Shown: positions 25,265-37,775 of the stretch, one piece after another
How positions within the stretch are numbered: the stretch's first letter is position 1
Layout: each line of letters starts with the position of its first letter
Source: Diplocarpon mali
Taxonomy: Eukaryota; Ascomycota; Leotiomycetes; Helotiales; Drepanopezizaceae
Assembly (NCBI GenBank): GCA_024741835.1
Contig: JAENRP010000134.1
Location: 46,220-110,219 of the forward strand
DNA: 64,000 nt
Reading direction: 5' to 3'
Notes under the pieces: generated by a model
What the model was told of the DNA's origin: nothing
Seen by the model: the letters and a program-made list of their open reading frames with translations, nothing else
Databases searched by the model: none
Program-made: the position numbers and the translations under genes

Positions 25265-25572
25265 TTAAATGAAGAAGTTCTTCTCTGCCGGGGACGGCTT
25301 TCAATAATATCCTACCCCTTTTGAAAATCGATTCGCGGTTATTTCGACTTTCGATAGAGTTAGGATCCTAGAGATCTCTTGGACAAACTAGGAGCTTGAG
25401 TGTAGCTCGTTAACTAGTATAATCGAGGAACGCTTTCATTAGCCGGATTTTCTCAACTACTCCTTTTGTAGAAGCGCTATAGGCAGAAGTTAGGAGAGCA
25501 TTATACTACTAGAACCCTTTTTCTATAGAACCCCTTTTTAACCGAATCCCCACCGAAACCAAAATCGGTAAA

Positions 25573-26871
25573 ATGAATTCCCCACTAGCCGGAAGTTAGC
25601 AAATATGGAATGTACCCAGTTCGTTCAAGGAACCAGCTTCTATAGGGAGTACCCCTACTCCAGCCCTTAGGGCCGGACCTTCCTCCGCTGCTAAGGGCAA
25701 GAGACTACAATGCTATAGCCGAGCCAACCGAGATGAACGAGACTTTTCGAACCCGAACGTCTTACGAGGAACAGTCTTAGGTTTAGAGGAATCCTTGCAA
25801 CGCTAAGACCAATCTAATCGATAATTGCAAAGCGAGATTAGCAGGATTGCTTAGGCTATCTCTAGCCTAAAGACCCTAGCTTATCAAAACTAAGAGACGG
25901 CTTAGCGCATATATTAGACTACTGAGCGAGAACCCACCCACCTTTGAGATACCTAGCCTCCTTTAGAAGTCGATACGGATACGAAACGGCTAAAAATTCA
26001 GCTGATCGAAAAGATCACCCCCCTTGACGATGGAACCTCCCTAATATATAAGCAGTGGTTAGCTTTAGTCCGAGACCGACTGCAAGTCAACGCCGACCTG
26101 TATCCGAATGAGCGAGCTCGCCGAGCCCTCATTTGGGGATCTACCATAGGACAAGCCCGAACGTACCTCGAACCCCAGTACCTTTCGAAGACTAACCCCT
26201 TCCGGAACTGTTAAGAAATGGTGGAACTGCTAAGCAGTTACTTTTTAACTAACTAAGAGGTAGACCTGTTTCGATCCACTTTTCATTACCTTCATATAGG
26301 AGAAGCCGGTCATTCTAGAGAAACTTTCCCTTAGTTTCAGGCCCGATTCCAATCTGCCGCGATCTAAGGAAAGGTCTTAAGATCTAAGTGGTTCTTCTTT
26401 ATATAGAACAAGATTACCCCCTAGCTTAAAGCTGCCTGCGCTCTAGCTAAGGCCTCCTAGGGGAAGGACTATACTATTATAGTCAACCAATTGAACGCCC
26501 TCGATGCCGAACGCCGAAGTAACCAACTTCTTAACCCTTCGACTGGAAGCAAGGCGACCCCGGTATCATACCGGAAGACATCCGGTTCGCTCCTTGACAA
26601 GGCCGCTCGCAGTCCGAGCGCCGGAAATACCACCCGAGTTTCTGGGCCACTAGCCCCGAAGCCTACTACCCCTTTTCGCCGAGACACGCCAGCTAAGGCT
26701 AGTTCTCCTGCTTTGCCCCTTAAGCAAGCCACCTATTGGACCTGTGGCAAAACTGGTCACTATAAGACCGAGTGCCCTTCTATAGGTAAGATCAATGCCT
26801 TAGAAGATGCAAAGGAAGCTGATCCGACTCTGGACTCAACTAAGAACGGGGTTGAAATAGAGGAAGATTAG
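25573..26871 (+). pseudogene. Gypsy-3 gag (RIP-broken)
   Basis: An ATG at 25573 opens a frame that is the same as the 126-codon open piece at 26491-26871, with TAG/TAA at Gln/Trp positions between. The capsid-like part lies around 25990-26460 (ITPLDDGTS, QWLALVRDRL). A Ser/Pro/Ala-rich linker follows, then a zinc knuckle near 26733-26775 that reads Y-x2-C-G-K-T-G-H-x4-C. The first Cys is Tyr (TAT from TGT). The frame probably continues as gag past the TAG at 26869, since EED*ENKEA looks like a Trp-to-stop change. Start choice: the first ATG in frame after the LTR with coding-like sequence. Confidence 0.72.
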
Positions 26872-26959
26872 GAAAACAAAGAGGCCTAGGAAAAGACTCC
26901 TACTTAGGCCTGCGAAAGTGCGACTTATCGAAGCTAGATCTTAACTCTTTAATAAGAGG

Positions 26960-29900
26960 GAAGCAATTCCTAACCTCTTGTACTATTAGTATGAATGGAC
27001 TTGGAGTATTGTTATCAGCTTTAGTAGACACTAGAGCCTTTAGTTACCTGTTTTTAAATCGTTCCCTTTCCGTACGTCTTTCGAGAGCAACTGGCTTTAA
27101 AATTCTTCCTCTTCTAGCCCCTATTCCTATCTATGGATTTTAGAATATTATTCGCGCGTAAGCTATGCACTATATGCGCTTTCACCTGACAATTGATAGA
27201 AGGCGTATTTACAACTGCCCCTGGGTTATTCTCGACCTTGGCTAGCGCGATGCTATCATTGGAGTCAAATGGATGCGCTGATTCCGACTCAAACTTGACC
27301 CGAAGGAAAACCGATTCGTATGGCCTTCGTATTACCCCCTATCTCCCCGATTCGCGAAGGAAATCGTCATTCGTCTTCCCCCTTCTAAAGGACTTCGGAT
27401 CCGATCCGATCATCAAGCCGACGTCAATCGCAGAGAACGGGAAATGGCTATGGACGAAGTTCGACAGATCAATGGAAGACAGTCTTGCGTCAATTTGGTA
27501 GTCCCAGCTAGGCGCGAGATCCCTATTGCTATCACTAGGCCAGAGCCCCTGCCTATGACTAAGCCGGATCTAGGAAAACAGTCTAATACGAATCGACCAC
27601 GTTCTGACCCTGTTCGCAAATGCTCTAAAGCTGCGGTTCCTATTTGCGAAATCAGCGCTAACGCCTTTTATTACAATATGAAGCGTAAGGAGACTGAGTT
27701 CTTTCAAACTAGTATTTATAAAGTAGATAGGATTCTAAAGGAAAGATATGAGCCTAAGAATCCTAATGTCGAAAAGCTAATCAACGATCGGCTCCCGAAA
27801 TAGTACCGATCTTTAAGACAAGCCTTCTTAAAAAGGGATGCGGATACCCTCCCTCCCCATCGGTACTATAATTATAAGATATAGCTGGAAGGGCCCTTGC
27901 CTGACGCCTATTCGCCCCTCTACTGTTAATCTACTAAGGAGCTTAAGGTTATAAAGGAGTACTTACTCGAGAATTTAAATAAAGGCTTTATCGAGACAAA
28001 TACTAGCCCCTTTGCTTCGCTAGTGCTATTTGTAAAGAAGGCCGACGGTAGCCTCCGATTTTGCATAGACTACCGGAAGCTAAACGCACTAACTCGGAAA
28101 GACGCTTACCCGATTCCGAGGATAGACGAGCTTTTAGGGCGAGTATCCAAAGCCAAGATTTTCATGAAACTGGATATTCGGGCCGCTTTTAATCGGATAC
28201 GAATGGACTCCGAATTAGAGGAATACACCACCTTTCGAATAAGGTACAGATCCTACAAATGCAAGGTTCTCCCATTCGGCCTCTGTAACGGACCTGGTAC
28301 TTACCAGCGGTATATGAATGACGTTCTTTTAGATTACTTAAATGATTTTTGCATAGCGTACTTGGATGATATTTTGATTTACTCCGAGAACGTTGAGGAG
28401 CACCAGGGATATGTCGAAAAGGTATTGAAACGACTCTTGGAGGCTGGCCTTTAAGCAGATATTAAGAAGTGCGAGTTCCACGTTACTCGAACTCGATATC
28501 TCGGATACGTTCTAACGACGACCGGGATCGAACCGGACCTTGAAAAGGTCGAACCGCTGCGCAATTAGAAGTACCCGAAAACTGTCACTAGAGTGAAGTC
28601 CTACCTAGGATTTTGCGGGTTCTACCGACAATTCATTCGCAACTTTGGGCTAATCGCTAAACCCCTTTCTATTCTGACCCGACCGACGGTGCCCTAGAAT
28701 TGGACGGAAGAGTGCCGAATCGCTTTTGAAGAGCTTCGCAAGCAGCTGCTCTCGATTCAGCGGATTTACCATTTTGACCCCGACTTACCTACGAAGCTGG
28801 AAACTGACGCTTCTAATAGCGTCGTCGCCAGAGTACTCTCTTAGCAACACTCCAATAAGCAATGGTACCCTATCGGCTTCTATTCGCATGTACTCTCTGG
28901 CTATGAACCTAACTAGGAAATACACAATAAGGAACTCTTTGCTATCGTTGAATCCTGCCATAAATGGAGACCCGAGCTTATGTCACTTAAGGAGCGAGTT
29001 GATATTTACTCAGATCACCGCTCCCTTAAGTACTTTATAACTATTAAGGTTCTGACCGCGAAACAGTGCCGATGGATGGAATTCCTATCTGACTTCAATT
29101 TTCGAATTGTATACACTCCTAGCAAAGACAACCGGAAGGCCGATATTCTTAGCCGCCGAGAGCAGGATGTGCCGGTTTACAAGCAAGCGAAGCTAGATAG
29201 CCGATCCCGGGTTCTGATTTCCCCAGCCCGGTTGGACCCCCGAATCAATACCGAACTGGCCGACAAATTTCTCGCCGAATCTGCCGAAGGCACCCTCGCC
29301 CCGATGTCAACCGATACTTCCGATTCGACTCCGAATCGACCTGAGGATTCCTTTGATTTGATTGAGAAACTTTATTAAGACAATCGCGAATCCTTTTAAG
29401 AGATTCGTACCGACCTCTCTAAGAACTACTCCTTGAAAGACGGATTGCTTTGCTTTAAGGAGCGTCTCTGCGTACGCTGCAACACTCCCTTATGCACTCG
29501 TCTAATTTAGGAAGCTTATGACCAACCTTTAAGCGCGCACCCTAATGGCTTAAAGACCTACCAGCTTCTCGCTCCTAAGTACTATTAGGTCGGGATGGGT
29601 TCGGACTGCAAAAGATTTGTTGCGAACTGCAGACCTTGTCAATTCTCGCATTCGAAGACAACTAAATAACAAGGTCTCCTATAGCCCCTCCTTATTCCTA
29701 ACTATCCTATGCAGCACTTATGTATGGATTTTAAGGATTTCCCTCCTGATAAGCACGGCTTTGATCGAATCCTGGTTTTTATAGACCGACTTAGTAAGAG
29801 CGCTGTTACGATCCCTTATTAAAAAGATATCGACGCTCGAGGAACTGCCCGATTGTTCGTTCAGTGGATTTATTGATTCGGCCACACCCCGGAGACAATT

Positions 29901-30887
29901 ATCTCAAACCGAGGCCCCTAATTCGTTTCCTCATTTTAAAGAGAGTTCTGCTATATTATCGGTATTAAGATTAAACTCTCTATAGCGTACTATAAGGAGA
30001 CTGACGGCCAAATAGAGATTATAAACAAGTATATTGATTTAAGGCTAAGGCCTTTTGTTAATTACTATTAAGATAATTGGAGTGAACTGATTCCGTTAAT
30101 GGATCGTGCGCAATCGACTCTACCTTACGCTTTAATCGGTATGACCTTGTATTAGCTTAGGTATAGAGTTGCACCTCGGACAAGTTGGGACTAGATCTCT
30201 CCGAAAACGTCCAGCCCGTAGGAGAAATTGAACTAGGCAGAAGCTAAGCTGGTAGCAGAGAGGATGCACGCAGCTTAGGAAGTAGCGAAAGGCAATATAG
30301 AACGCGCCTAGGAGAAAATGCGTAAGTCTATGAATCAACACCGAAGGGAGATTGATTGGAAACCTGGAGATATAGTCTACCTCTCGATAAAAAATCTTAA
30401 GAACTACCGCCTTAGTAGGAAACTGGCCAATTAATGGGATAGTCCTTTTAAGGTTCTTAAGAAGGTAGGCAATTCATATCAAATCAAGCTGCCTATAGGT
30501 TCTATAATATATGATATCTTTGCGCTAGAGCTACTATTTAAAGATCTGCAGAACCCTTTGCCAAGTCAGGAATAACCCTAGCCTACTATAGAAAAGATCG
30601 CTAGATAAGAAGAGTATAAAGTGTCTGAGATACTAGGTGTACGCCTATCTTAAGGAAAGCTAGAGTACTAGGTCAAATGGACTGGTTATAACCCCGATTT
30701 GAGTTAGTATCGCGCCTTAAATTTTACAAGATCCTTGTATAAGATTCGCGACTTTTATTAGGCCAATCCTATAAAGCTAGGACCACCTTGGAACCTATAA
30801 GCTTGGCTAAAGGCTTAGGAAAATGGTATAGATGATTACAGTCACTTAGAAGATGATAGGCCGGACGCGAAACGGGTTAGTAAATAA
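26960..30887 (+). pseudogene. Gypsy-3 pol: protease, RT, RNase H, integrase, chromodomain
   Basis: A single frame, -1 relative to gag, runs to the TAA at 30885-30887. The protease block near 27030 reads LVDTRAFS, where DTG became DTR (GGA to AGA), so the enzyme is dead. RT is at about 27930-28460 with IAYLDDILIYS intact, and RNase H at about 28780-29170 (LETDASNS, then SDHRSLKYF). The integrase has a zinc-binding region with CxxC near 29620-29645, then MDFKDFP, VFIDRLSK, and ISNRGP near 29915 where the second catalytic Asp is Asn. A chromodomain lies at about 30600-30780 (EYxVKWTGYNPDLS). Remaining stops are TAG/TAA at Trp/Gln positions. The length, about 1300 codons, is normal for a Gypsy pol. 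Confidence 0.85.
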
Positions 30888-30907
30888 ATCTAAAAATACA
30901 AATAATA

Positions 30908-30941
30908 NNNNNNNNNNNNNNNNNNNNNNNNNNNNNNNNNN
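30908..30941. other. Assembly gap (34 N)
   Basis: A run of N between pol and the antisense ORF of Gypsy-3, in an A-rich simple sequence. Confidence 0.99.
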
Positions 30942-30987
30942 AATAAAAATATAAAAACAATAACACCAGGCCCACTGCCCCCTCCCC

Positions 30988-31935
30988 TTACAACTCCTCC
31001 GACCCCTCTTCCTCTGCGCTTAAGGAGATAAGCTCCAACTCCGTTCCGAAGCTGGAGCTCGCCTCCTGTCCACGCCCCCGCCTGGAACGACCCCGACCTC
31101 CTCTTACTGCCACTGGCGCCGCCCTACTGGCCGCTGCGCCTGACGCTACCCTCGCCACTGCAAGCCCCCCTCCCCCTACGAGAGACTCCGCTGCTATAGC
31201 AGTCTGCTCTACTAATGCAGCGATAGACCCTAAGAGGTCTAGCATAGTTCGGCTGGATTGCTCTAACCTCGCTAGCCGAGACTTGATAAGGTCGCCGCGC
31301 TCCTATTAGAAAGTCAGCGATTGATTCGATACTGATTCGGGTTGAACTTATAGCAACCGTCGCCTGGACCCCCTCTAGCTAGCTTGCTATAGCTTTAGCT
31401 ATAGAGCGGAGCTCCGCGAGGCTAGCACGCTCCAATTGGGAGCGGCTAGTCAGAGCCTCCGCGCTAGCCACTAGCAGGAGGTTGATAAGGACCTGGGCGC
31501 GCTGGACCGCCTCCTAATAGAGCATCTCGCGGTTCCCCGCCGAAACCGCCCGCGCGTTATTGTTGTCGCTACCGTCGTCCTCCTCTTACTGCTAGGCAGC
31601 CTCCCCCTGCCACTCCTCGAGGGCCGCGGACAGCGCCGCGAACTCCTCCCCGACATAGGAGGGAAGCTATAAATAAGTATCAGCGCGAATAGAACTCCAA
31701 AGTCGATTCAGAGTGCTTATAGGGATGCACTCCGCCTTCTGCTCCTAGCACTAGTAGCACTTTTTGCTACGTTTAGACTCGAACTCGCACTTGTGCGCAA
31801 TATCGCGCATAAGGCGCCGCACGCACCAGCAATAACAAACGCAGTAGGCCACCGCAAGGGCGCCCGACGGCAGGGGAATTGGCACTATGCGTATTAGACG
31901 CAATTCGACCCCGGACTAGGGCAAACTTACTTATA
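30988..31935 (-). pseudogene. Antisense accessory ORF of Gypsy-3 (Cys cluster, RGG-like tail)
   Basis: On the strand opposite to gag-pol, between the pol stop and the 3' LTR, about 310 codons of GC-rich coding-like sequence can be read. The N-terminal part (about 31935-31340) has few stops and contains a Cys cluster at 31843-31727: C-x-C-x-C-x-C-x11-C-x9-C-x2-C-x6-C. It continues with Ala/Leu/Glu-rich helical sequence (FAALSAALEEW, ELRSIAKAIA). Near 31350 the frame shifts by one base. The second part, open at 31245-30988 and readable from about 31310, has AALVEQTAIAAESL, then an Arg/Gly-rich stretch (RGGRGRSRRGRG) and an acidic end (EEEGSEEL). The start is unknown. A zinc- and nucleic-acid-binding protein is an inference from these motifs only. 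Confidence 0.65.
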
Positions 31936-32198
31936 GTGGTTAGTAGTGGTGGTAGTAATTGTTTCTACTACTATGCATTAGCCCTATGCTATAGTAGTAG
32001 GAGTAGGGGACCTATGCAATAGTGTGTAGTTGTTATACTAAGGAAGGAAGATCCTATAAGGGGAAAAACAAATTTGAGTGCATAACGCGACTTGCGCTAA
32101 ACCAAATATAGAATAGTACCGTTTGTATAATAACGCGCTAAGTATATCATTGTACGAAAATCGTTACAACCTCCTAACGCTTATAGGCAAGCGTTCTT

Positions 32199-32210
32199 AA
32201 AGGGGGGGGG
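32199..32210 (+). promoter_or_regulatory. Polypurine tract of Gypsy-3
   Basis: AAAGGGGGGGGG lies three bases before the 3' LTR, where plus-strand priming is expected. Confidence 0.8.
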
Positions 32211-32213
32211 TAG

Positions 32214-32520
32214 TGTAATAGCTGCACCTCCACTTAGTGCAATTACCTAGGAGTACGGCGTTTTAAGGTTTCGCAATCTCGATTCGATGCAGGGTTTTCT
32301 CAAATCGACCCTAAAGGTGTAAAAGGATATTCTTATATAATATTATATAAACGGGCAACAGAGCTTCTAGCTACTATATATATAAGGAAGAAGGGCTCTC
32401 CCCTAAGGAGGGTTCTCTAACTTCTTCGTTTCCTTTGTATTAGACCTATAGAATACGCCTTTTGCACCACTTCTTGCTCCTATACTTGATCTCGCACTTT
32501 GGCGGTTCTGTGTCATTACA
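32214..32520 (+). repeat. 3' LTR of Gypsy-3
   Basis: The 307 bp match 24958-25264 and are followed by the TATAA duplication. Confidence 0.9.
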
Positions 32521-32525
32521 TATAA

Positions 32526-34654
32526 TTAGACTAGAACCTATTATAAAGTATTATCTTAGCTATAGGAAATACTATTAAAGTAGAGAAGTTATATTAAAGT
32601 ATATTTAAAAGATCTAAATAGTTAATAGGCTTATATTTAAAGAAAACGAGATTATAGTAATGCTTTAACTAAGCTTGCTTTATAGAATCTCTAATACTCC
32701 TAAAGCGTAAAGTAAGGTCTACTCTAAAGTATTAAAAACCCTTATCTACAAGGAGCCTCTCTAAGATAATATTAATAGTAAACTCCTTTATAATAGCAAT
32801 ATTGCAAAGCATTATCCCTATAGGAGAGCCGTTATACTATAGAAGAGAGTCTGCTATATATCTATTACCTCTCCTAATGATTAGGAGTCTTAAGGTACCT
32901 GCTTTTATATATTGCTATAAGTCGCTAAAAGGCTTAAAGGTGCTTGCAATAAGTAAATCCTTTGAATTAATAATATAAGTAGTCGCGCAATTATTAAGGA
33001 GCGTACTTAAAGAGAGCGGGTGGCGTTCTAGCTTAAAGAGGTAGTAGACGTTAAACGATTCTTCAAAAGCGTTAAAGGCAAAGGGATCTATTATTATAAA
33101 GACTAGTAAGTTCTCCCTTTTATTGCCTAAACCGTCCTCCCTAGAGGCTAAAGCCTTTCCTTTGAATTTGTCAATTGCTATTACTATAATATTATTCTCC
33201 TTAAGCTATGCTTAAAGACCCTTGAACTAGTCTCCTGCGTTTAATGCCTTTTGTATTTATAAGACCTCCTTTCGCAAGGGGAGAACCTTTATATTTTCCT
33301 TGCGCCTATTTATAGTATATAATAGTTTCCGATAGTCCTAGGGCTTCTAATAGTGATTTTTAAAGCCTCTATAAGGGCACTTAGGCCTAATCTCCCTTCT
33401 AAAGCTTATAAAGCGATTTCGAGAGCTGCTCGCTAGAGCCTACGAAGGGGTTTCGGCATTTAAGAGAGACTCTTGAGTAGTAAAAACTGCTAGCCCTTTA
33501 TTATCGATCGCTCTATTAGATTTAATGCCTACTAGGGCGTAGCTTAGCTATATTAGGTTATGCTTGCATAAGGTTCCTATTTGCTTATTAGTAATAATTT
33601 CCTCCTTTAGGTGAGTCGCTTAACTTAGATTAATCTTTACTATAACTAAGTCTAAAAAGTTAGTAACTCCTAGTCTCCTTTTAATCTTAAGAAGACTATA
33701 TTATTCTATTAGGCGGTATACCTCCTACTACTTCCGAATCTACTGCTAAGTATTAGTTCTCTTAATCTTACCTTAGTATAGTATATCGCAATACTAGAGC
33801 CTTATCTAAGACTAAATAGCCTTATTAGAAGGCGCAATATCACGCTTTAAAATAGATACTAGGCCTTGGAGTAAGAGTTGCTAGTTTACTAAAATAGAAT
33901 GCAGGTCGTTAGTAGTAGTTCCAGTTATAGGAGTATCTCTATTAGGTATTAAGGAGGAGAGCTTCTTAGCTTGGATTTGTGCTTAAGCTATTGTAGAAGC
34001 TAAGAGCATTCTATTAACAGTCTTAAAGACTTATTCTAAAAGTAGCTTATAGTATTTGCATTAGGTCTTCCAAGTCTCCTTATATATATAGTGCTCCTTT
34101 ATTAGGATTTTATATTTATCCTTAATATCCTTATATAAAGCCTATAGAGAAGGAGCCTTTGATAGGTCTCCTAAGGGAAAGTAGGCGTAAATCTATTCAG
34201 ATAGAGTCGCTGCATACTCTTTATATGACCTTGCGTATACTACGCAAAGGTTAGCTGTTTCTAATTCCTTAAGCTCCTATATAGAGGGAGCTTAAGGCTC
34301 GGTCTTTATAATTGACTTAAATAGGAGTCTTAGATCGGCAAAAATAGTAATATTATAAAGCTTAGCAAAGAATATATATTTACTAAACTACTTCACTTAA
34401 GAGGCAAAGGTATTAAGGCAAGGCTTAGAGATGCTCGAAGAGTCAGATATATTAAATAGAGTCTAATGAAAAGGTTAGGTATATAAATAAAGTTTGCAAA
34501 TAAGGTTCGATTGGAAAATAGAGATTTGTTAATTAAAAATGAAGGTCCTTTAAGTTGTTATAAATACTTAAAAAGTCGGTCAGGAGCTTAAAGGGCCCTT
34601 TAGCCGGTTGCATGCGAAGAGAAAGTATATTAAAGTGCTCATAGGGCTTATAAC
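32526..34654 (-). pseudogene. Copia-A copy 2 gag and protease
   Basis: The minus strand is colinear with 46563-44440 of copy 3: leader, gag (about 34430-33250) and protease (about 33040-32980), followed by the start of the integrase region. All are interrupted by RIP-type stops. Confidence 0.72.
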
Positions 34655-34853
34655 TATAGTGCGGTCGGCTAAAGGGCCTTTATTAGGTCGCTTAAGAGGC
34701 TCGCAGAAGTAGGAGAAGATAATTGATTATATTATTATCTAGTATATATATAGTAAGGAGACTTCGGAAAGAAAAAGGGAGAGTCTATAACTCAGCAGGA
34801 GTCACGTAGAGGGTCTCCAGAATAAGTGGAGACTCCGCCCATTCTGCACAATA
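34655..34853 (-). repeat. Right (5') LTR of Copia-A copy 2
   Basis: It ends CTGCACAATA and is followed by GCTAC. On the element strand it contains ACGTGACTCC and TGAGTTAT, one base from TGAGTCA. Confidence 0.85.
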
Positions 34854-34858
34854 GCTAC

Positions 34859-37000
34859 TTAGACTCTTAAAGGAACCTTTAGTAATAATAAAAATAGAAG
34901 AAGAGACTTATAAAGAAAAGCGTAAGGAGGAACTCCCTCTTCTTAGGTAAAAGAGGATAAGACACTTAAGCGTTAAGCAATAGGAGACTTTAAAAGTATA
35001 TACTACTACTTTAAAGTATATGCTCTTTTAAAGTAATATTGATTTACCTTACTTCTTATATACGCAAGAGTTTATATTAACCTTTTAAGCGAATAAATAA
35101 ATAAGGAAAGATAGGAAGGACTATTTAATAGTTTATACAGTTATTGAAGCTATAGTTAATAGTTAGGCAAAGGATAGAGCGCAATCTCTTAACTACCTAT
35201 AGTACTAAGGCTCTTTGCTAAAGCCTTTAAAAGGATAGTAAGATTTAAAGAAGTACCCTTTTAGCAAATAATTTAAAGAAGGAGGGCACTAAGAGATTAG
35301 GAATTTAGAATCTCAAAGTTGCTAAAGAATCGTGCAAAGGGACTATTCAAAGCCCTTACTAATACTATTAAAATAGGTTTTTACTTATAAGGTCAATAGC
35401 TCTAGCAAGCTTTTAAAGTGCCGATTATAGCTAATTATACAAAAGGATCTTTAAGACAAAGCTTTAATTTTCTTAACCTACGCAGCCATACTTATAGCAA
35501 GGTCTTTTAAGATACTAATAGCGCTTACTATATACTTTAATATAGAAGTAAAGCAGTTCGATATTATTAATACATTTATTAATACTTTTAAAGACCTAAG
35601 GAGTACTCTAGTTATATGCTTCCTATTAGATGGCTTTAAGCGCCTTAATATAGTAGTAAAACTGAATTGCGCGCTTTATAAGCTAAAAGACTCTTTAATA
35701 CTATAGTATAAGAACTTCGCAGGAACGCTTAAAGGCCTTCAACTTAAGCTATTAGGCAAAGAGCCTTATATTTTCATAATAAAGGATCGTATAGTCTTTA
35801 TAGCATTTTATATTAATGATATTCAAGTATTATATAAGGCGTCTAACTTAGATTAAGCGACTTATCTAATTAAAGACCTAAAGAGGGCATATAAGCTTAC
35901 TATTATAAGAGATATCTTTTAGTTCCTTAAAGTAAGGATTATTTAAGATAAGAAGGCAAAGAGGATCTCCTTAGTTTATAATACCTATATTAAGAAGATC
36001 GCTTAAAAGTTTAAAGCTAATATAGGAAGAGTGCTTAATACTCTACTACTAAAGAAGGAGTTTATTAAGAACTTAAGGCAAGCTTCTTTAAAAAAGGTAA
36101 AGGAGTATTAAGAGAAAATAGGCTCTATTTTCTATATAGTAATTATAATACGCTTAGATATTGCATTCGCAGCCTTTTAACTATCTTTCTTCTTAACTAA
36201 TTTAAGTTCTAAGTACCTCTTAGCTATAGATTAGACGCTTTAATACCTATATAGTACGCGCTTTTTAAGAATTGCTTATAGCTTTAAAGCTAAAGAATAC
36301 CAATTGGTCGCATCTTTAAATGCTTCTTTTAAAGATGATTAAAAGACCTATAGATCCTCTTAAAGATACGTCTTCTTCTTATTTAAAGGACCGATTATTT
36401 AAAAAGCGAATTGCCAAGCGACTATTACGCTCTCCTTTATTAAAGTAGAACTCTATAGTATAGTTTCTATTATAAAGGAGATAATAGCTATAAAATGCCT
36501 CTTTAAAGAGATTCGCATAGACTCCCTCTTTAAATAGAATATATATTACGACAACTAATAGATAATTCGGCTAATTATTATAAAGAATAAGAAGATTAAG
36601 ACAAGCCTTTGATATATCGAAATTAATAATATATAGATCTACTAAGAGTATTAAAGAAAAAGCTTTTAAATAATCTACCTTCCTACTAAGGAGATATACG
36701 CAGATAGGCTTATTAAGAACCTAGACTGCTAGAAGTTTAAAAGCTTCATTTATTTATTAAACCTCTAGAGCTTTTAAACAATTGTTTAGCAACTTGCACT
36801 TACTAACAAGTAGTCACTTATTACTAAGAGACTTATACTTATAAGCTCTTACTCTCTTATAGTTACGTTTATTTATTTTCTCTTATAAAGCGCATTGCAA
36901 AAGCTCTCCTTTTTTAAAAATATAAGATAGGTAATATTCTTAAGCTGCTATTATAAGGCGTAACCCTTTCTTAGATCCTCTTAACTAATGCTAAGAGCTA
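34859..37000 (+). pseudogene. Copia-A copy 1 reverse transcriptase and RNase H
   Basis: This continues copy 1 after the copy 2 insertion. RT lies at about 35440-36110, with the YVDD motif altered to a YINDIQ-like form near 35810-35825. RNase H lies at about 36290-36570. Stops are TAA/TAG. Confidence 0.75.
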
Positions 37001-37036
37001 CAAAGCTATAGCTATAAGCTCTATACGGATCTCCTC

Positions 37037-37775
37037 TTAAGAGAGGCCTAGAGGCACTCCCTTAGCTAAAGGCCTGCTAGCGAATATACTAGCGATAGTA
37101 AGGGCGAAGGCGAAGGGTACAGCAAGGGCGATAAGGGCGAGGATAGCAAGGGCGGCGGCGATAGCAGGAGCAGCGATAGCAGGGGTAGAGATAGGGGAGA
37201 CGAAGGGAGATACTATAGCAGCAGCTATAATAGCAGCAGCGGACGGGATAAGAGCAGTAGCAGTAACGGCAAGGGCGAACAGGTTTAAGCCAGAGGGCTT
37301 AAGAGCGAATAGGAATAGTATGCCAAGAGCAAGGGAGGCAGTAATACTACTACTTGCAAGAGTAGCAGGCCCTTTTAATACTAGGGTTTAATCGCTCCTA
37401 TCTTTTAAAATTAGCTTAAAACTTAATAAGACTTGATAAATATACTATAGAAGCTTTAGAGCGCACCCTTTACTATATTAAGCAATAGTACTACCTCCTC
37501 CTTAAAGGCGCTGCAGGCGTAGGCTAATACAATAGCCTCTTAGGAGGCGAGGAGAGGTCCGCTGGCCTACTAGTAGCTATTGCTTAGCATTATATAATAA
37601 ATGCAACGCATATTAAAGGTGCTATTAAAGCATTAACAATTGAGATTACTAGTACTCTCGCGTGCGATATAACGCACGCACGCGTTATCGCGCTCTATTA
37701 TAGGCTTAGGCATACGGCGCATAGCAGGGGCGGGGCTCTTAGGTAGCGGCAGGGGCGACGGCAGCGGCAGCTTAT
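37037..37775 (-). pseudogene. Antisense Cys-motif ORF and Ala-rich tract of Copia-A copy 1
   Basis: Opposite to pol, PKSPAPAMRRMPKP is followed by the Cys motif at 37680-37573, where copy 1 preserves the first Cys of C-V-R-[C/Y], then C-x-C-F-N-S and C-x2-[C/Y]-x6-[C/Y]. FKEEVVLLLN (near 37507-37478) follows. The block at about 37400-37037 is the Ala-rich tract open on both strands. Stops are TAA/TAG only. Confidence 0.6.

Larger units (their letters stand above)
24958..32520 (+). mobile_element. Gypsy-3: best-preserved Ty3/Gypsy chromovirus-type element
   Basis: Two 307-bp LTRs (24958-25264, 32214-32520) and the duplication TATAA bound a 7563-bp element in Copia-A copy 2. It carries gag, a pol in the -1 frame relative to gag, a chromodomain at the pol C-terminus, and 1.3 kb between pol and the 3' LTR with a large antisense ORF. 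Stops are fewer and GC content higher than in its neighbours, so it is probably a recent insertion or was less exposed to RIP. Confidence 0.9.
13321..34853 (-). mobile_element. Copia-A copy 2, interrupted by Gypsy-2 and Gypsy-3
   Basis: This reverse-strand Copia-A element is inserted in copy 1. Its LTRs lie at 13321-13519 and 34655-34853, and GCTAC is duplicated on both sides (13316-13320, 34854-34858). Without the two Gypsy insertions it is about 7.6 kb. Minus-strand order: gag (about 34430-33250), protease (about 33040-32980), integrase (32520s, then 24957-23980), linker (23900-23379 and 17015-16500), RT (about 16310-15650), RNase H (about 15480-15200), then the antisense ORF region. All are broken by RIP-type stops. 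Confidence 0.87.
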
